A DNA stretch of 64,000 bases from Nautiliales bacterium (GTDB taxonomy: Bacteria; Campylobacterota; Campylobacteria; Campylobacterales; JAADDX01): assembly GCA_030826765.1 (NCBI GenBank), contig JAUUDM010000026.1:1-64000 (forward strand). The letters are read 5' to 3'. The translations under genes and the position numbers were made by a program. This document shows, piece after piece, positions 46,875-57,544 of the stretch (position 1 is its first letter; the number at the start of each line of letters is the position of its first letter). Under the pieces are notes generated by a model. The model did no database searches. It was given only the letters and a program-made list of their open reading frames with translations, and was not told where the DNA came from.

Positions 46875-47650
46875 TCTAAACCTTTGATGTCTTTTCTAAG
46901 TTTATTAAAACCCCACTCTTTTTTATTTAATTTTATTATATTTTTATCAATATCTACTATAAGTAATTCTTCTTTATCTTCTAATTTATCAATAATATTT
47001 CCATCTGGTCCAATTAAAAAGCTTTCTCCATAAAACTTCCAATCCTCCCACTTACCAATTCTATTTGCTCTTAATACATAACAATTATTTAAAAATGCAA
47101 AAGATGTAAGTATATTTTGCCATCTTTTTTGAGAAGTAAAAGCACCTATACTAGGTACTATTACTAATTCTACATTTTTATCTCTAAAATATTTCCAAAA
47201 TTCATCAAAATGAGATTCAAATCCAGGTAAAACAGCTACTTTTATATTATCTATTTTAAAAATTAAGGGTTTATTTTCTTTTGTAGCAAAAAACTTTTTT
47301 TCATTCCAATGCTCATAAGGCATTAAAATTTGCTGATAATAAACTTTTGTACTTTTAGCAGAAAATTTGTAAAAAGTTTTATAAATTTTATTTTTATCAA
47401 CAGTTATAAGTGGAGCTATAATAATCATATTATATCTATTTGCTAATCTTTTAAAAAGCTCTAATTGATGTTTACTTTGCTGAGATATAAAATTAATTGG
47501 TGTTTTTTCTAAATCTTTAAAAAATAGATTTAAAACATACTCTCCAATTACTACAAGCTTTACCCCTTTACTTCTTAAAATAGATAAAAAATAGTTAACT
47601 TTAGCTTTTTCATAAGGAAGAGTAGTTGTTTGTATAACAGCTACTCTCAT
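46871..47650 (-). CDS. Nitrilase-fold protein without catalytic Cys and Lys
   Basis: 259 residues with the carbon-nitrogen hydrolase fold. The catalytic Glu is likely VVIGEYVL. The Lys position reads YYQQILMPYEHW and the Cys position LPGFESHFDEF, so Gln and Gly stand where Lys and Cys should be. It probably is a pseudo-enzyme with a binding role; alternatively it uses a different chemistry. It joins xseB and the kinase gene through ATGA overlaps. Confidence 0.75.
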   Translation of the reverse strand: MRVAVIQTTTLPYEKAKVNYFLSILRSKGVKLVVIGEYVLNLFFKDLEKTPINFISQQSKHQLELFKRLANRYNMIIIAPLITVDKNKIYKTFYKFSAKSTKVYYQQILMPYEHWNEKKFFATKENKPLIFKIDNIKVAVLPGFESHFDEFWKYFRDKNVELVIVPSIGAFTSQKRWQNILTSFAFLNNCYVLRANRIGKWEDWKFYGESFLIGPDGNIIDKLEDKEELLIVDIDKNIIKLNKKEWGFNKLRKDIKGLE

Positions 47651-47823
47651 TCTTTAATTTCCTCATATTCAAGTTTCGCTTTTTCCAAAATTTTTGCAGC
47701 TTCTTCTAAAATCTTAATACCTTTTTTATAATATTCCATTCCTTCATATAAAGTAAGTTCTGGATCATTAAGTTTATCAAGTAATTCTTTTGCTTCTTTT
47801 AATTTTTTTTCATAATCTTTCAT
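47647..47823 (-). CDS. xseB: Exodeoxyribonuclease VII small subunit
   Basis: 58 residues. The helical pattern (MKDYEKKLKEAKELLDKL, then ELTLYEGMEYYKKGIK) is XseB, with the conserved L..G...Y..G spacing. XseB joins the large subunit XseA, not in this window, to form the single-strand exonuclease. It is shorter than many ORF cut-offs. ATGA overlaps link it to aroB and to the nitrilase-fold gene. Confidence 0.9.
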   Translation of the reverse strand: MKDYEKKLKEAKELLDKLNDPELTLYEGMEYYKKGIKILEEAAKILEKAKLEYEEIKE

Positions 47824-48842
47824 TTAAATTCCCTTAAAACTTCTAATATAATTTCCTTATCAATATCTTTTTTTATTTTATAATTTCCAATCCCTCGCGG
47901 TAATACAAATTTAATAGAATTATTCATTGTTTTTTTATCCGCAAAAAAGTGTTCATAAAACTCTTCTTCATTTTTTATTTTAAATGAAGTTGGTAAATTA
48001 TAATTTTCAATACACTCTTTTATCTCTTGCTCTTCATTTTTTGTTAAATATCCAAGTTTTACAGCTAATCTATTTGCCATTATCATTCCAATAGCTACTG
48101 CTTCTCCATGAAGATAAACAGAATAGTTTGTTAAATTCTCAATTACATGACCAAATGTATGACCATAATTTAAAACACTTCTAATTCCTCTTTCTTTTTC
48201 ATCTTGATTAACCACATTACTTTTAATTTCAATAGAATTTCTAATAATATCTTCGACATTTTCTTTATTATCTTTTAGATTTTCAAAAAATACCGCGTCA
48301 AACATTACAGCCATTTTAATAACTTCTGCCATTCCTGCAGCAAATTCTCTTTTTGGAAGAGTTGAAAGAAAATGAGTATCAATATAAACATCTTCTGGTT
48401 GATAAAAACTTCCTATTAAATTTTTTCCATATTTATTATTAATCCCTGTTTTTCCTCCAACTGAACTATCTACCATTGAAAGAAGTGTAGTTGGCACTTG
48501 AATAAATTTAATTCCTCTTAAAAAGATACTTGCCATAAATCCAGTCATATCACCTATAACTCCACCACCAAAAGCAATTAAAGTAGAGTTTCTATCAAGT
48601 TTCGCATCAAAAAGCCTATCAAGTCCATACATAAGACTTTCCATATTTTTATACTCTTCACCATCAGGTAAAGTCACTATATGTAATTCATCACATTTTA
48701 AATGACTTAATAAATATTTCATATGAAACCCACTTACAGTAGGGTTTGTAATTATTGCTACTTTTCCTTTTACTTCTATTTCTTCCAATTCTTCTATATA
48801 AACATTATATTCTTTATTTGGTGTTATTACATTTACTATCAT
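47820..48842 (-). CDS. aroB: 3-dehydroquinate synthase
   Basis: 340 residues. LIAFGGGVIGDMTGFMAS, VPTTLLSMVDSSVGGKTGIN and NYGHTFGH are intact NAD and zinc site motifs. It makes 3-dehydroquinate from DAHP in the shikimate route. It is 3 bp behind the TrkA-like gene. Confidence 0.96.
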   Translation of the reverse strand: MIVNVITPNKEYNVYIEELEEIEVKGKVAIITNPTVSGFHMKYLLSHLKCDELHIVTLPDGEEYKNMESLMYGLDRLFDAKLDRNSTLIAFGGGVIGDMTGFMASIFLRGIKFIQVPTTLLSMVDSSVGGKTGINNKYGKNLIGSFYQPEDVYIDTHFLSTLPKREFAAGMAEVIKMAVMFDAVFFENLKDNKENVEDIIRNSIEIKSNVVNQDEKERGIRSVLNYGHTFGHVIENLTNYSVYLHGEAVAIGMIMANRLAVKLGYLTKNEEQEIKECIENYNLPTSFKIKNEEEFYEHFFADKKTMNNSIKFVLPRGIGNYKIKKDIDKEIILEVLREFK

Positions 48843-48845
48843 TTT

Positions 48846-50258
48846 TTATCCTTTTGTTGGTATCATAAATTGATTAAATTTATCCATTAAAACTTGAATT
48901 CTATTTACATTTGGAAAAAGAATACTTACAAGCTTATTTCTTGGAATTTTATTATTAAATGGTATAAAAAAGCAAATATTTTTCATTTTTTTTATTTCAA
49001 AATATGGATTTTTATCATTAATAATAAATTCTACATTTTTATAGTAATACATTTTAGCTAAATTTTCATAATATTTAACTATTTCTTTTTTCTCTTTTTT
49101 TACATTATCAGGATCCATTTCAAAAAATTTAATTGGATATTCTAATTGACTTGAAATATCAAATACAACAGGTGAAATTTCAGTTAATACTTCATCATCT
49201 CTTAAAATAACTCCTGTTTCTTTACATAACTTAAGACTATCATTCCCAATTTTTAAAAAAGGCTTTTTAATTTTCAATAAAAAATCTATATTTTTATAAT
49301 AAAATTTATTATCAATAACAAACATACCTATTCTAAATTGTAAAAAATCATCAAACATTATTTCTTCAATATTATCTCTTCTATAATCTACAAAAATTTC
49401 TATTTCATTAAATTTTTCAAGTTTTCTATAAATATTTAAATCTGGATTTACAATTCTAATAATTAATTTCTTAGATTTAAGTTTTCTTTGTAAATAAATA
49501 GCAGACTTTAAAAGTTTAGAAACTTCTTCTTTAGTCATTGTTTTTTTATCAATTAGAAGATAAATATGATTTCCATAAGGTTCAGGGAAAAGGCCTACAT
49601 CTTTTTTAATACTTTTAAATACATCTTTTAAAATTTGAGCTTGACCTACAATTAATAATTTATCATAAGGATGAATTGTAGTCATTTTATTAGGTAAGAT
49701 TAATTTTTCATTTCTATAGATTGCTACTATTCGCCATTTTGTACTATTTTCTTTATTTAAAAGTTCTACATTTCTGTATATAAACGCACTTGAAGCTGGG
49801 ACTTGAATTTGCATTATTTCTTCTTTTCCAAGTCCTATAGTTCTAGCAAATACAGGTACATCAGGTAAAAGATCAATCAAAGTAGAATTGATAATATCTG
49901 GTAATTTTACAACATTAATATTTTCGTTTTCTAACTCTATATCCCAAAAATCTACAAATTCTATATAAACATTTTTTTCAATAAAAAAATCTAATGATTT
50001 AATCGCATTTAAAGCAAACAGTCTATTTTTAATAACTATTATAATTTTAGAATATTCTCTATTTCTAAAAAAAGATAAATTTGAAATAGAAGTAAATTGA
50101 ATTTTATAAAAATTAATTTCTTTTGTTACAGTTTTATCAATATCAGTTTCATTTTGATAAATAACATCAAATTCAGCTGCATTTAAATAATTTTCCGATA
50201 TTGATTTTATAAACTTTTTGGCTTCTTTACCTTCTGCTAAAATTAATACTCTATTCAA
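48846..50258 (-). CDS. TrkA-like (RCK) conserved protein
   Basis: 470 residues from a TTG at 50258 with AAAAAAGG 5-6 bp upstream; another TTG at 50279 would add seven residues. The opening NRVLILAEGKEAKKFIKS fits a TrkA-N-like fold and VPASSAFIYRNVELLNKEN a TrkA-C-like domain. This matches the COG3400-type family placed beside aroB and tgt in Helicobacter. The function is unknown; ion-channel control is a guess from the fold. Confidence 0.65.
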   Translation of the reverse strand: MNRVLILAEGKEAKKFIKSISENYLNAAEFDVIYQNETDIDKTVTKEINFYKIQFTSISNLSFFRNREYSKIIIVIKNRLFALNAIKSLDFFIEKNVYIEFVDFWDIELENENINVVKLPDIINSTLIDLLPDVPVFARTIGLGKEEIMQIQVPASSAFIYRNVELLNKENSTKWRIVAIYRNEKLILPNKMTTIHPYDKLLIVGQAQILKDVFKSIKKDVGLFPEPYGNHIYLLIDKKTMTKEEVSKLLKSAIYLQRKLKSKKLIIRIVNPDLNIYRKLEKFNEIEIFVDYRRDNIEEIMFDDFLQFRIGMFVIDNKFYYKNIDFLLKIKKPFLKIGNDSLKLCKETGVILRDDEVLTEISPVVFDISSQLEYPIKFFEMDPDNVKKEKKEIVKYYENLAKMYYYKNVEFIINDKNPYFEIKKMKNICFFIPFNNKIPRNKLVSILFPNVNRIQVLMDKFNQFMIPTKG

Positions 50259-51732
<1,474 letters not shown>

Positions 51733-51746
<14 letters not shown>

Positions 51747-52098
51747 TCAGTATCTTTTGATATTTTTCAGGTATTGAGCTAACTTTCCAGTTTTTCAAAT
51801 AAACTAATTTAATCTGAGCTTCAAAAAGTAGTTTATCATCTTTATAAATTGATTGAGTAATTAAAGCTATTGATTTTTTTATATAATTAATTATAGTTTT
51901 GACTTCTACCAAGTCACCAAGTTTTGCAGGAGAAAAAAAAGTAGCTTTTAAATCCCTAACTACAAATCCATCTTCTTCAAAACTTATACCATTTTTAAAA
52001 AATATTTCACTTCTTGCTCTTTCACAAAAAGCTATATATTTAGTATGATATACAACTCCACCTGCATCAGTATCTTCATAATAGATTCTTATTTTCAT
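51733..52098 (-). CDS. YbgC-type acyl-CoA thioesterase
   Basis: 121 residues. [19 protein letters not shown] carries the hotdog-fold catalytic Asp. It cleaves acyl-CoA or acyl-ACP thioesters. It overlaps accA by 4 bp, in line with a lipid role. Confidence 0.88.
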
Positions 52099-53033
52099 TT
52101 ATCAGCATATTTACCATAATTAAGATATTTTTCATATCTTTTTTTAATCATTTCATCTATACTTAAGTTTTTAAGTTCATTTACACTTTGTAAAAAATAG
52201 TTTTTTAAACTCTCAGCTGCTGCTTTAAGGTTTCTATGTGCACCTTCTAATGGCTCTTCAACAATATCATCAATTAATCCTAATTCTTTTAAATCTTCTG
52301 CTGAAATTTTAAGAGCTTTAGTAGCTACTTCTGCTTTGCTTCCATCACCCCATAAAATAGCAGCACAACCTTCAGGAGAAATTACACTAAATACAGAATA
52401 TTTCATCATAGCAACTTTATCTGCAACTCCAATAGCTAAAGCACCACCACTTCCACCTTCTCCAATAACAACTGAAACAGTTGGCACTTTAAGTTTTGCA
52501 AGTTCAAGTAAATTTCTAGCAATTGCTTCACTTTGTCCTCTTTCTTCTGCACCTAGTCCTGGGAAAGCACCTGGCGTATCAATTAAAAATAACACTGGAA
52601 TATTAAACTTTTCAGCAAGTTTTGCAATTCTTAAAGCTTTTCTATATCCTTCTGGATTTGGCATACCAAAATTTCTTTCAATTTTATCTTTTGTACCTCT
52701 TCCTTTTTCTTCACCAATAACAATTGCTTTTTCTCCATCAATATATCCTATATATGCAACCATTGCTCTATCATCAGCAAAATGTCTATCTCCATGAATT
52801 TCATAAGCATCAGTCATTATTTCATTTATATAATCAATTGCATGAGGTCTATCTTGATGACGAGCAAGTTGTAATTTTTGATATGGAGTTAAATTTTTAT
52901 AAGTTTTATTTATCTCTTCTTTTAATTCTTTTTCATATAAAGAAATAGCAGAATCATCATTTTTAAGTTTTGCAACTTCTAAATCTTTACCTATTTCTTC
53001 TATTTTTTTTTCAAAATCTAAATAAAAAGCCAT
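52095..53033 (-). CDS. accA: Acetyl-CoA carboxylase carboxyltransferase alpha subunit
   Basis: 312 residues. [37 protein letters not shown] and [14 protein letters not shown] are AccA hallmarks. With AccD it moves the carboxyl from biotin to acetyl-CoA to give malonyl-CoA. It is 83 bp behind fabF. Confidence 0.97.
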   Translation of the reverse strand: MAFYLDFEKKIEEIGKDLEVAKLKNDDSAISLYEKELKEEINKTYKNLTPYQKLQLARHQDRPHAIDYINEIMTDAYEIHGDRHFADDRAMVAYIGYIDGEKAIVIGEEKGRGTKDKIERNFGMPNPEGYRKALRIAKLAEKFNIPVLFLIDTPGAFPGLGAEERGQSEAIARNLLELAKLKVPTVSVVIGEGGSGGALAIGVADKVAMMKYSVFSVISPEGCAAILWGDGSKAEVATKALKISAEDLKELGLIDDIVEEPLEGAHRNLKAAAESLKNYFLQSVNELKNLSIDEMIKKRYEKYLNYGKYADK

Positions 53034-53090
53034 TTTATTCCTTTTTCATGATAAGCCAATATATAAAAATTCATTAAATTCTTATATAAT

Positions 53091-53113
53091 TGCTTTTCCC
53101 AAAAGGGAAAAAA
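53091..53113 (-). other. Small hairpin after fabF
   Basis: TTTTCCC-AAAA-GGGAAAA lies between the fabF stop and accA. On the minus strand no T tail follows, so termination is uncertain. A like element (CCCC-AAAAAA-GGGG, 54400-54413) follows acpP. Confidence 0.35.
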
Positions 53114-53116
53114 GAA

Positions 53117-54325
53117 TTAAACTTTTTTGAAAATTATAACTCCATTTGTCCCACCAAATCCAAAAGAATTCTTCATAACATATTCAATATCTGCTTTTCT
53201 TGGTTCATTTGGAATATAATCTAAATCACAATCTTCCCCACCATCTACAAAATTAAGAGTAGGAGGTAAAATACCTTTATCCATAGCCATTAAAGAAATT
53301 ACACTCTCAATAGTACCGGCAGCACCTAAACAATGCCCTGTTGCACCTTTTGTTGAACTAACTAATGGAATATGATCAGCTAAAAGTTGTTTAATAGCTG
53401 CAGTTTCATTTTTATCATTTGTCGGTGTTGAAGTTCCATGCGCATTTACATAATCAATTTTTGGTTTTCCAGCCATTTCCCAAGCCATTTTCATAGCTCT
53501 AAGTGGACCTTCAAGTGTAGGAGTTGTAATATGATTAGCATCACCACTTTCACCTACACCTACTATTTCACCATAAATTTTAGCACCTCTTGCAACAGCA
53601 TCTTCATATTTTTCTAATACAAGTGCACCTGCACCTTCTCCCATAATAAATCCATCTCTATCTTTATCAAAAGGACGACTTGCATGAGCAGGATCATCAT
53701 TTCTTGTTGATAATGCTTTCATATTTGCAAATCCAGCAATTCCAATAGGAGAAATAGCTGCTTCACCACCTACTACAAGCATTTTATCAGCCATTCCACA
53801 TTTAATAGTTTTATAAGCATCTGTTACAGCGTGAGTTCCAGCAGCACAAGCAGTAACACTACCAATATTAGGACCTTTTAATCCAAATTCAATAGATGTA
53901 AATCCACCAAGCATATTAACTAATGCAGAAGGAATAAAAAATGGAGAAACTCTTCTTGGTCCTCTTGTTTCAATAATTACAGAATTTTTTTCAATTGCAG
54001 GAAGCCCACCTATTCCACTTGCACAAGACACACCAAAGCTTTCATATTCACCTTTTTCAAATCCAGCTTCAGCCATAGCTTCTTTAGCAGCTTTAAGTCC
54101 TAGTTGAATAAATCTATCTGCTTTTTTTATCTCTTTTTTATCCATTACTGTTGCAGGATCAAAATCTTTAATCTCAGCTGCAATTTGAACTGAATAATTA
54201 CTTGCATCGAAACTTGAAATTGTATCAACACCAGTTTTACCAGCTAAAATATTATCAAAAGTTGTTTCTTTATCAAGACCCACAGCAGTTATCATACCCA
54301 TTCCAGTTACTACTATTCTACTCAT
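53117..54325 (-). CDS. fabF: Beta-ketoacyl-ACP synthase II
   Basis: 402 residues. Catalytic Cys in VTACAAGTHAV, His in NAHGTSTPTND and GATGHCLGAAG are intact. It extends fatty acyl chains by two carbons. It lies in the order fabG-acpP-fabF-accA. Confidence 0.97.
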   Translation of the reverse strand: MSRIVVTGMGMITAVGLDKETTFDNILAGKTGVDTISSFDASNYSVQIAAEIKDFDPATVMDKKEIKKADRFIQLGLKAAKEAMAEAGFEKGEYESFGVSCASGIGGLPAIEKNSVIIETRGPRRVSPFFIPSALVNMLGGFTSIEFGLKGPNIGSVTACAAGTHAVTDAYKTIKCGMADKMLVVGGEAAISPIGIAGFANMKALSTRNDDPAHASRPFDKDRDGFIMGEGAGALVLEKYEDAVARGAKIYGEIVGVGESGDANHITTPTLEGPLRAMKMAWEMAGKPKIDYVNAHGTSTPTNDKNETAAIKQLLADHIPLVSSTKGATGHCLGAAGTIESVISLMAMDKGILPPTLNFVDGGEDCDLDYIPNEPRKADIEYVMKNSFGFGGTNGVIIFKKV

Positions 54326-54399
54326 TCTTTTCCTTTATTTATATTTATAAATAACTTACAACATATAAAACTATAATTTCATATGCTGTAGTTATTTTT

Positions 54400-54413
54400 C
54401 CCCAAAAAAGGGG
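54400..54413 (-). other. Short GC hairpin after acpP
   Basis: CCCC-AAAAAA-GGGG directly after the acpP stop. The stem is only 4 bp with a T-rich loop on the minus strand, so a partial terminator that sets acpP above fabF expression is possible but unproven. Confidence 0.35.
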
Positions 54414-54418
54414 TTAAA

Positions 54419-54652
54419 TTAAGCTTTTGCTTTTTCGATATAGTCAACTACATCTTTTACAGTTTTAATGTTTTCAGCATCTTCATCAGGAATTTCAATT
54501 TCAAATTTTTCTTCTAATGCCATTACTAATTCAACAACATCTAAACTATCAGCACCTAAATCTTCTACGAAATCTGCTTCTAATTTTACCTCATCAGGGT
54601 TTACATTTAATTGTTCTACAACTACTTCTTTTACTTCATCAAAAATTGCCAT
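54419..54652 (-). CDS. acpP: Acyl carrier protein
   Basis: 77 residues, acidic. The phosphopantetheine site is [19 protein letters not shown]. It carries growing acyl chains for FabF and FabG encoded next to it. Confidence 0.98.
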   Translation of the reverse strand: MAIFDEVKEVVVEQLNVNPDEVKLEADFVEDLGADSLDVVELVMALEEKFEIEIPDEDAENIKTVKDVVDYIEKAKA

Positions 54653-54682
54653 TTTGTCTCCTTGTTTTTTATATTATTTGGA

Positions 54683-54688
54683 ATTATA
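54683..54688 (-). promoter_or_regulatory. -10 box of acpP
   Basis: TATAAT on the minus strand about 31 bp before the acpP ATG, in the 74-bp gap after fabG. It gives acpP its own start beyond read-through from fabG. Confidence 0.5.
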
Positions 54689-54726
54689 ACAAAAAAATTA
54701 AAAAAATTTCATTTTTCAATTTTTTT

Positions 54727-55470
54727 TTACATATAAAGTCCACCATTTACTTTAATAGTTTCACCTGTAACATAACTACTCTCATCACTCAAAAGAAATG
54801 CAACAACACTTGCAACTTCTTTAGGGTCTGCAAATCTTTTAAGAGGGATTCTTTCCATCATTGCACTTTTTACTTTTTCATTTAAATCTTTTGTCATATC
54901 AGTTTGAATAAATCCAGGAGTTACAGAATTAAATCTAATATTTCTTGCACTTCCTTCAAGAGCAAATGTTTTTGTCATAGAAATAACTCCACCTTTACTT
55001 GCTACATAATTTGCTTGCCCCATATTTCCCATCTCAGCTACTACACTTGCTACATTTACAACTGCACCAAATCTTTTTTTACTCATAACTTTGATAGATT
55101 CACGACATCCAATAAATGTAGAAGTTAAATTTGCATCAATTACTTTTTTGAAATCATCTACACTCATTCTCATAGCAAGTTTATCATTTGTAATACCTGC
55201 ATTATTTACAAGATAACTAAGTTCTCCATCACTATCAATTATAGTTTTAACAGCATCAATAAAAGCTTTTTCATCTGTAACATCAAATCCAATTACAGCT
55301 GCACTTCCACCATTTTCTTCAATTTCTTTTTTAACTGCATCAGCCGCGTCAGCACCACTTCTATAATTAATCCAAACTTTCAAACCTTTATTAGCTAAAT
55401 ATTTTGCAATCTCAGCCCCTATTCCTCTACTTGCACCTGTAACTAATACATTTTTACCACTAAATTTCAT
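54727..55470 (-). CDS. fabG: 3-oxoacyl-ACP reductase
   Basis: 247 residues, SDR family. GASRGIGAEIAKYL (NADPH), NNAGI and the catalytic NYVASKGG with Ser in NVASVVAEMG. It reduces 3-ketoacyl-ACP. It heads the fabG-acpP-fabF-accA-ybgC-yraN run. Confidence 0.96.
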   Translation of the reverse strand: MKFSGKNVLVTGASRGIGAEIAKYLANKGLKVWINYRSGADAADAVKKEIEENGGSAAVIGFDVTDEKAFIDAVKTIIDSDGELSYLVNNAGITNDKLAMRMSVDDFKKVIDANLTSTFIGCRESIKVMSKKRFGAVVNVASVVAEMGNMGQANYVASKGGVISMTKTFALEGSARNIRFNSVTPGFIQTDMTKDLNEKVKSAMMERIPLKRFADPKEVASVVAFLLSDESSYVTGETIKVNGGLYM

Positions 55471-55537
55471 AAAAATCCTTTTTTTCTTTTAATTATATAA
55501 TAAAAAATGATAAAATTCCACGAAAAAAAGGATTTTT
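55471..55537. promoter_or_regulatory. Divergent leader of fabG and mraY
   Basis: A 16-bp perfect inverted repeat (55471-55486 and 55522-55537) is made of two A-tract plus AAAGGA ribosome sites facing outwards. Between them lie TATAAT on the minus strand and TAAAAT on the plus strand as -10 boxes. Confidence 0.5.
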
Positions 55538-55540
55538 AAT

Positions 55541-56593
55541 TTGTTATATTACATTTATCAACATTTTGGAATAAATATTTTTCATTATATTTCAGTTAGA
55601 GCATTCATAGGATTTATTACATCATTTTTATTAACTCTATTTATTATGCCTAAATTTATATCTTGGGCCAAACAAAAAGCCACTCAACCAATTTATGAAT
55701 TAGCTCCCCAAACCCATCAAGAAAAATCAAAAACTCCAACTATGGGTGGAATAGTATTTTTGGGCGCTTCATTTATAGCCCTGATTTTTACAATGAAATT
55801 TCATTTTTATACATTTATAGCTATATTAACTATGATTCTTTTTATGTCTATTGGATTTATAGATGATAAAGCAAAAATTTTAGGTAATTCAAATCACGCA
55901 GGTTTAACTCCTAAACAAAAATTCCTTTTACAATGGTTATTTGCTTTTACGATAGCTATACTTTTATATATTAGTGAATTCAACACTGAATTTTACATCC
56001 CTTTTCATAAAGAAGCACTATTTGATATGGGAATATTTTCAATCCCTTTTTGGGCTTTTGTAATAGTTGCCACTTCAAATAGTGTAAACTTAACTGATGG
56101 GCTTGATGGGCTTGCAACTGTTCCATCAATTTTTGCATTTTTTTCATTAGCAATAATTCTCTATTTAATGGGAAATGTTATGTTTAGTGAGTATCTGTTT
56201 TTACCTCATTTAAGTGTAGGAGAACTCACAATTTTTTCTACTACTTTAATAGGAGCTTTAACTGGTTTTTTATGGTATAATGCTCATCCAGCTGAAATCT
56301 TTATGGGGGATAGTGGAAGTTTAACACTTGGTGCTTTAATAGGAGTTTTAGCAATATTTGCCAAAAGTGAAGTTTTATTAATTCTTATTGTTTTTGTTCC
56401 TGTACTTGAAACATTATCTGTAATTTTACAAGTAGGAAGTTTCAAACTCAGAGGAAAAAGAATATTCAAAATGGCACCAATTCATCATCATTTTGAGCTA
56501 AAAGGTTGGGCAGAAAATAAAGTAATAGTTAGATTTTGGATAATATCATTTATTACAAATTTAATAGCAATAATTTCTATCAAAATAAGATAA
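55541..56593 (+). CDS. mraY: Phospho-MurNAc-pentapeptide translocase
   Basis: 350 residues from a TTG start 7 bp after AAAGGA. KSKTPTMGGIVFLG, FIDDKAKI, NLTDGLDGLA and MAPIHHHFELKGW are intact. It makes lipid I at the inner membrane. It is 9 bp before sppA and in the same run as murD. Confidence 0.96.
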   Translation: MLYYIYQHFGINIFHYISVRAFIGFITSFLLTLFIMPKFISWAKQKATQPIYELAPQTHQEKSKTPTMGGIVFLGASFIALIFTMKFHFYTFIAILTMILFMSIGFIDDKAKILGNSNHAGLTPKQKFLLQWLFAFTIAILLYISEFNTEFYIPFHKEALFDMGIFSIPFWAFVIVATSNSVNLTDGLDGLATVPSIFAFFSLAIILYLMGNVMFSEYLFLPHLSVGELTIFSTTLIGALTGFLWYNAHPAEIFMGDSGSLTLGALIGVLAIFAKSEVLLILIVFVPVLETLSVILQVGSFKLRGKRIFKMAPIHHHFELKGWAENKVIVRFWIISFITNLIAIISIKIR

Positions 56594-56602
56594 AGGATAC
56601 AA

Positions 56603-57544
56603 ATGAGTAATTTATATAATGAAAGTGAAAAACTAAAGGCTGAGCTTAAAATATTCAAATTAAAAAGTGTAAAAGAAAAAATCATACTGTTTGGTGTAAT
56701 TCTACTGATTTTGGCAGAACTTGTTGTAGTTGTCAGTTTTCTTAAAAAATCAGGGTTTTTTGGTACTACTAAACCACACAATCCTTATGTAGCTGTAATT
56801 AATTTAAACAAAGAAATAACTGTTGATTATATAAATAAAATTGAAGAAAAAATGGATGCTCTAAAAGAAGATAAAAATGCAAAAGAAATTTTAATCATTT
56901 TTAATACACCAGGAGGAAGCCCAAGTGCAAGTGATGAATTTAATGCCTATCTAAAAGATTATACAAAAACAAAAAAAGTTAATGTTTATGTAGAAAGTAT
57001 GGCTGCAAGTGGTGGTTATTATATAATTAGTGCAATCAAACCAATTATAGCCAATAAAAATGCAGTAGTAGGAAGTATTGGAGTTATTATGCCTCATTAT
57101 GTTATTGGAAAACTTGCCAAAAAATTAGGTATTGAATCTGATGATATAACTGTTGGAAAATATAAGAAACCTATTTCACTTTTTGAAAAAGCTTCAAACA
57201 AGCAAAAAAAATATTTATATTCTCACTTACTTAACCCAACTTATCAAAACTTCTTAAAAGTAGTAGCAACTGATAGAAATATCTCTATTAAAAAATTACA
57301 AAATTATGCAGATGGAAAAATTTATATAGCAAATCAAGTTAAAGGAATTTTAGTCGATAAAATTTCTACACTAGTTCAAACTAAAAATAATATTAAAAAA
57401 GAAATAGCTAAAAAATTCAAATTAAAACCTAAAGATATTAAGTTTTACTCTATTTCATTGGAAAATAAAAAAATGCCATTTTTTAAAGTAGAAGTTGAAA
57501 ATACTACTCTTAAAACATTAGCAAATGGATTAAATCTAAAATGA
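56603..57544 (+). CDS. sppA: Signal peptide peptidase SppA (short form)
   Basis: 313 residues. One membrane helix (about 26-47) anchors an S49 protease domain. Catalytic Ser lies in ESMAASGGYYI and Lys in VGKYKKPISLF. It degrades signal peptides left in the membrane. It overlaps murD by 4 bp. Confidence 0.9.
   Translation: MSNLYNESEKLKAELKIFKLKSVKEKIILFGVILLILAELVVVVSFLKKSGFFGTTKPHNPYVAVINLNKEITVDYINKIEEKMDALKEDKNAKEILIIFNTPGGSPSASDEFNAYLKDYTKTKKVNVYVESMAASGGYYIISAIKPIIANKNAVVGSIGVIMPHYVIGKLAKKLGIESDDITVGKYKKPISLFEKASNKQKKYLYSHLLNPTYQNFLKVVATDRNISIKKLQNYADGKIYIANQVKGILVDKISTLVQTKNNIKKEIAKKFKLKPKDIKFYSISLENKKMPFFKVEVENTTLKTLANGLNLK

Noticed and set aside
52336..52797. 153-codon plus-strand frame opposite accA
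   Set aside because: Pro/Ser/Ala-rich antisense of a clear accA; no own start signals.
55471..55537. Long inverted repeat as a repressor site or terminator
   Set aside because: Both arms are explained by ribosome sites of the divergent fabG and mraY; transcripts start between the arms, so no RNA hairpin forms.
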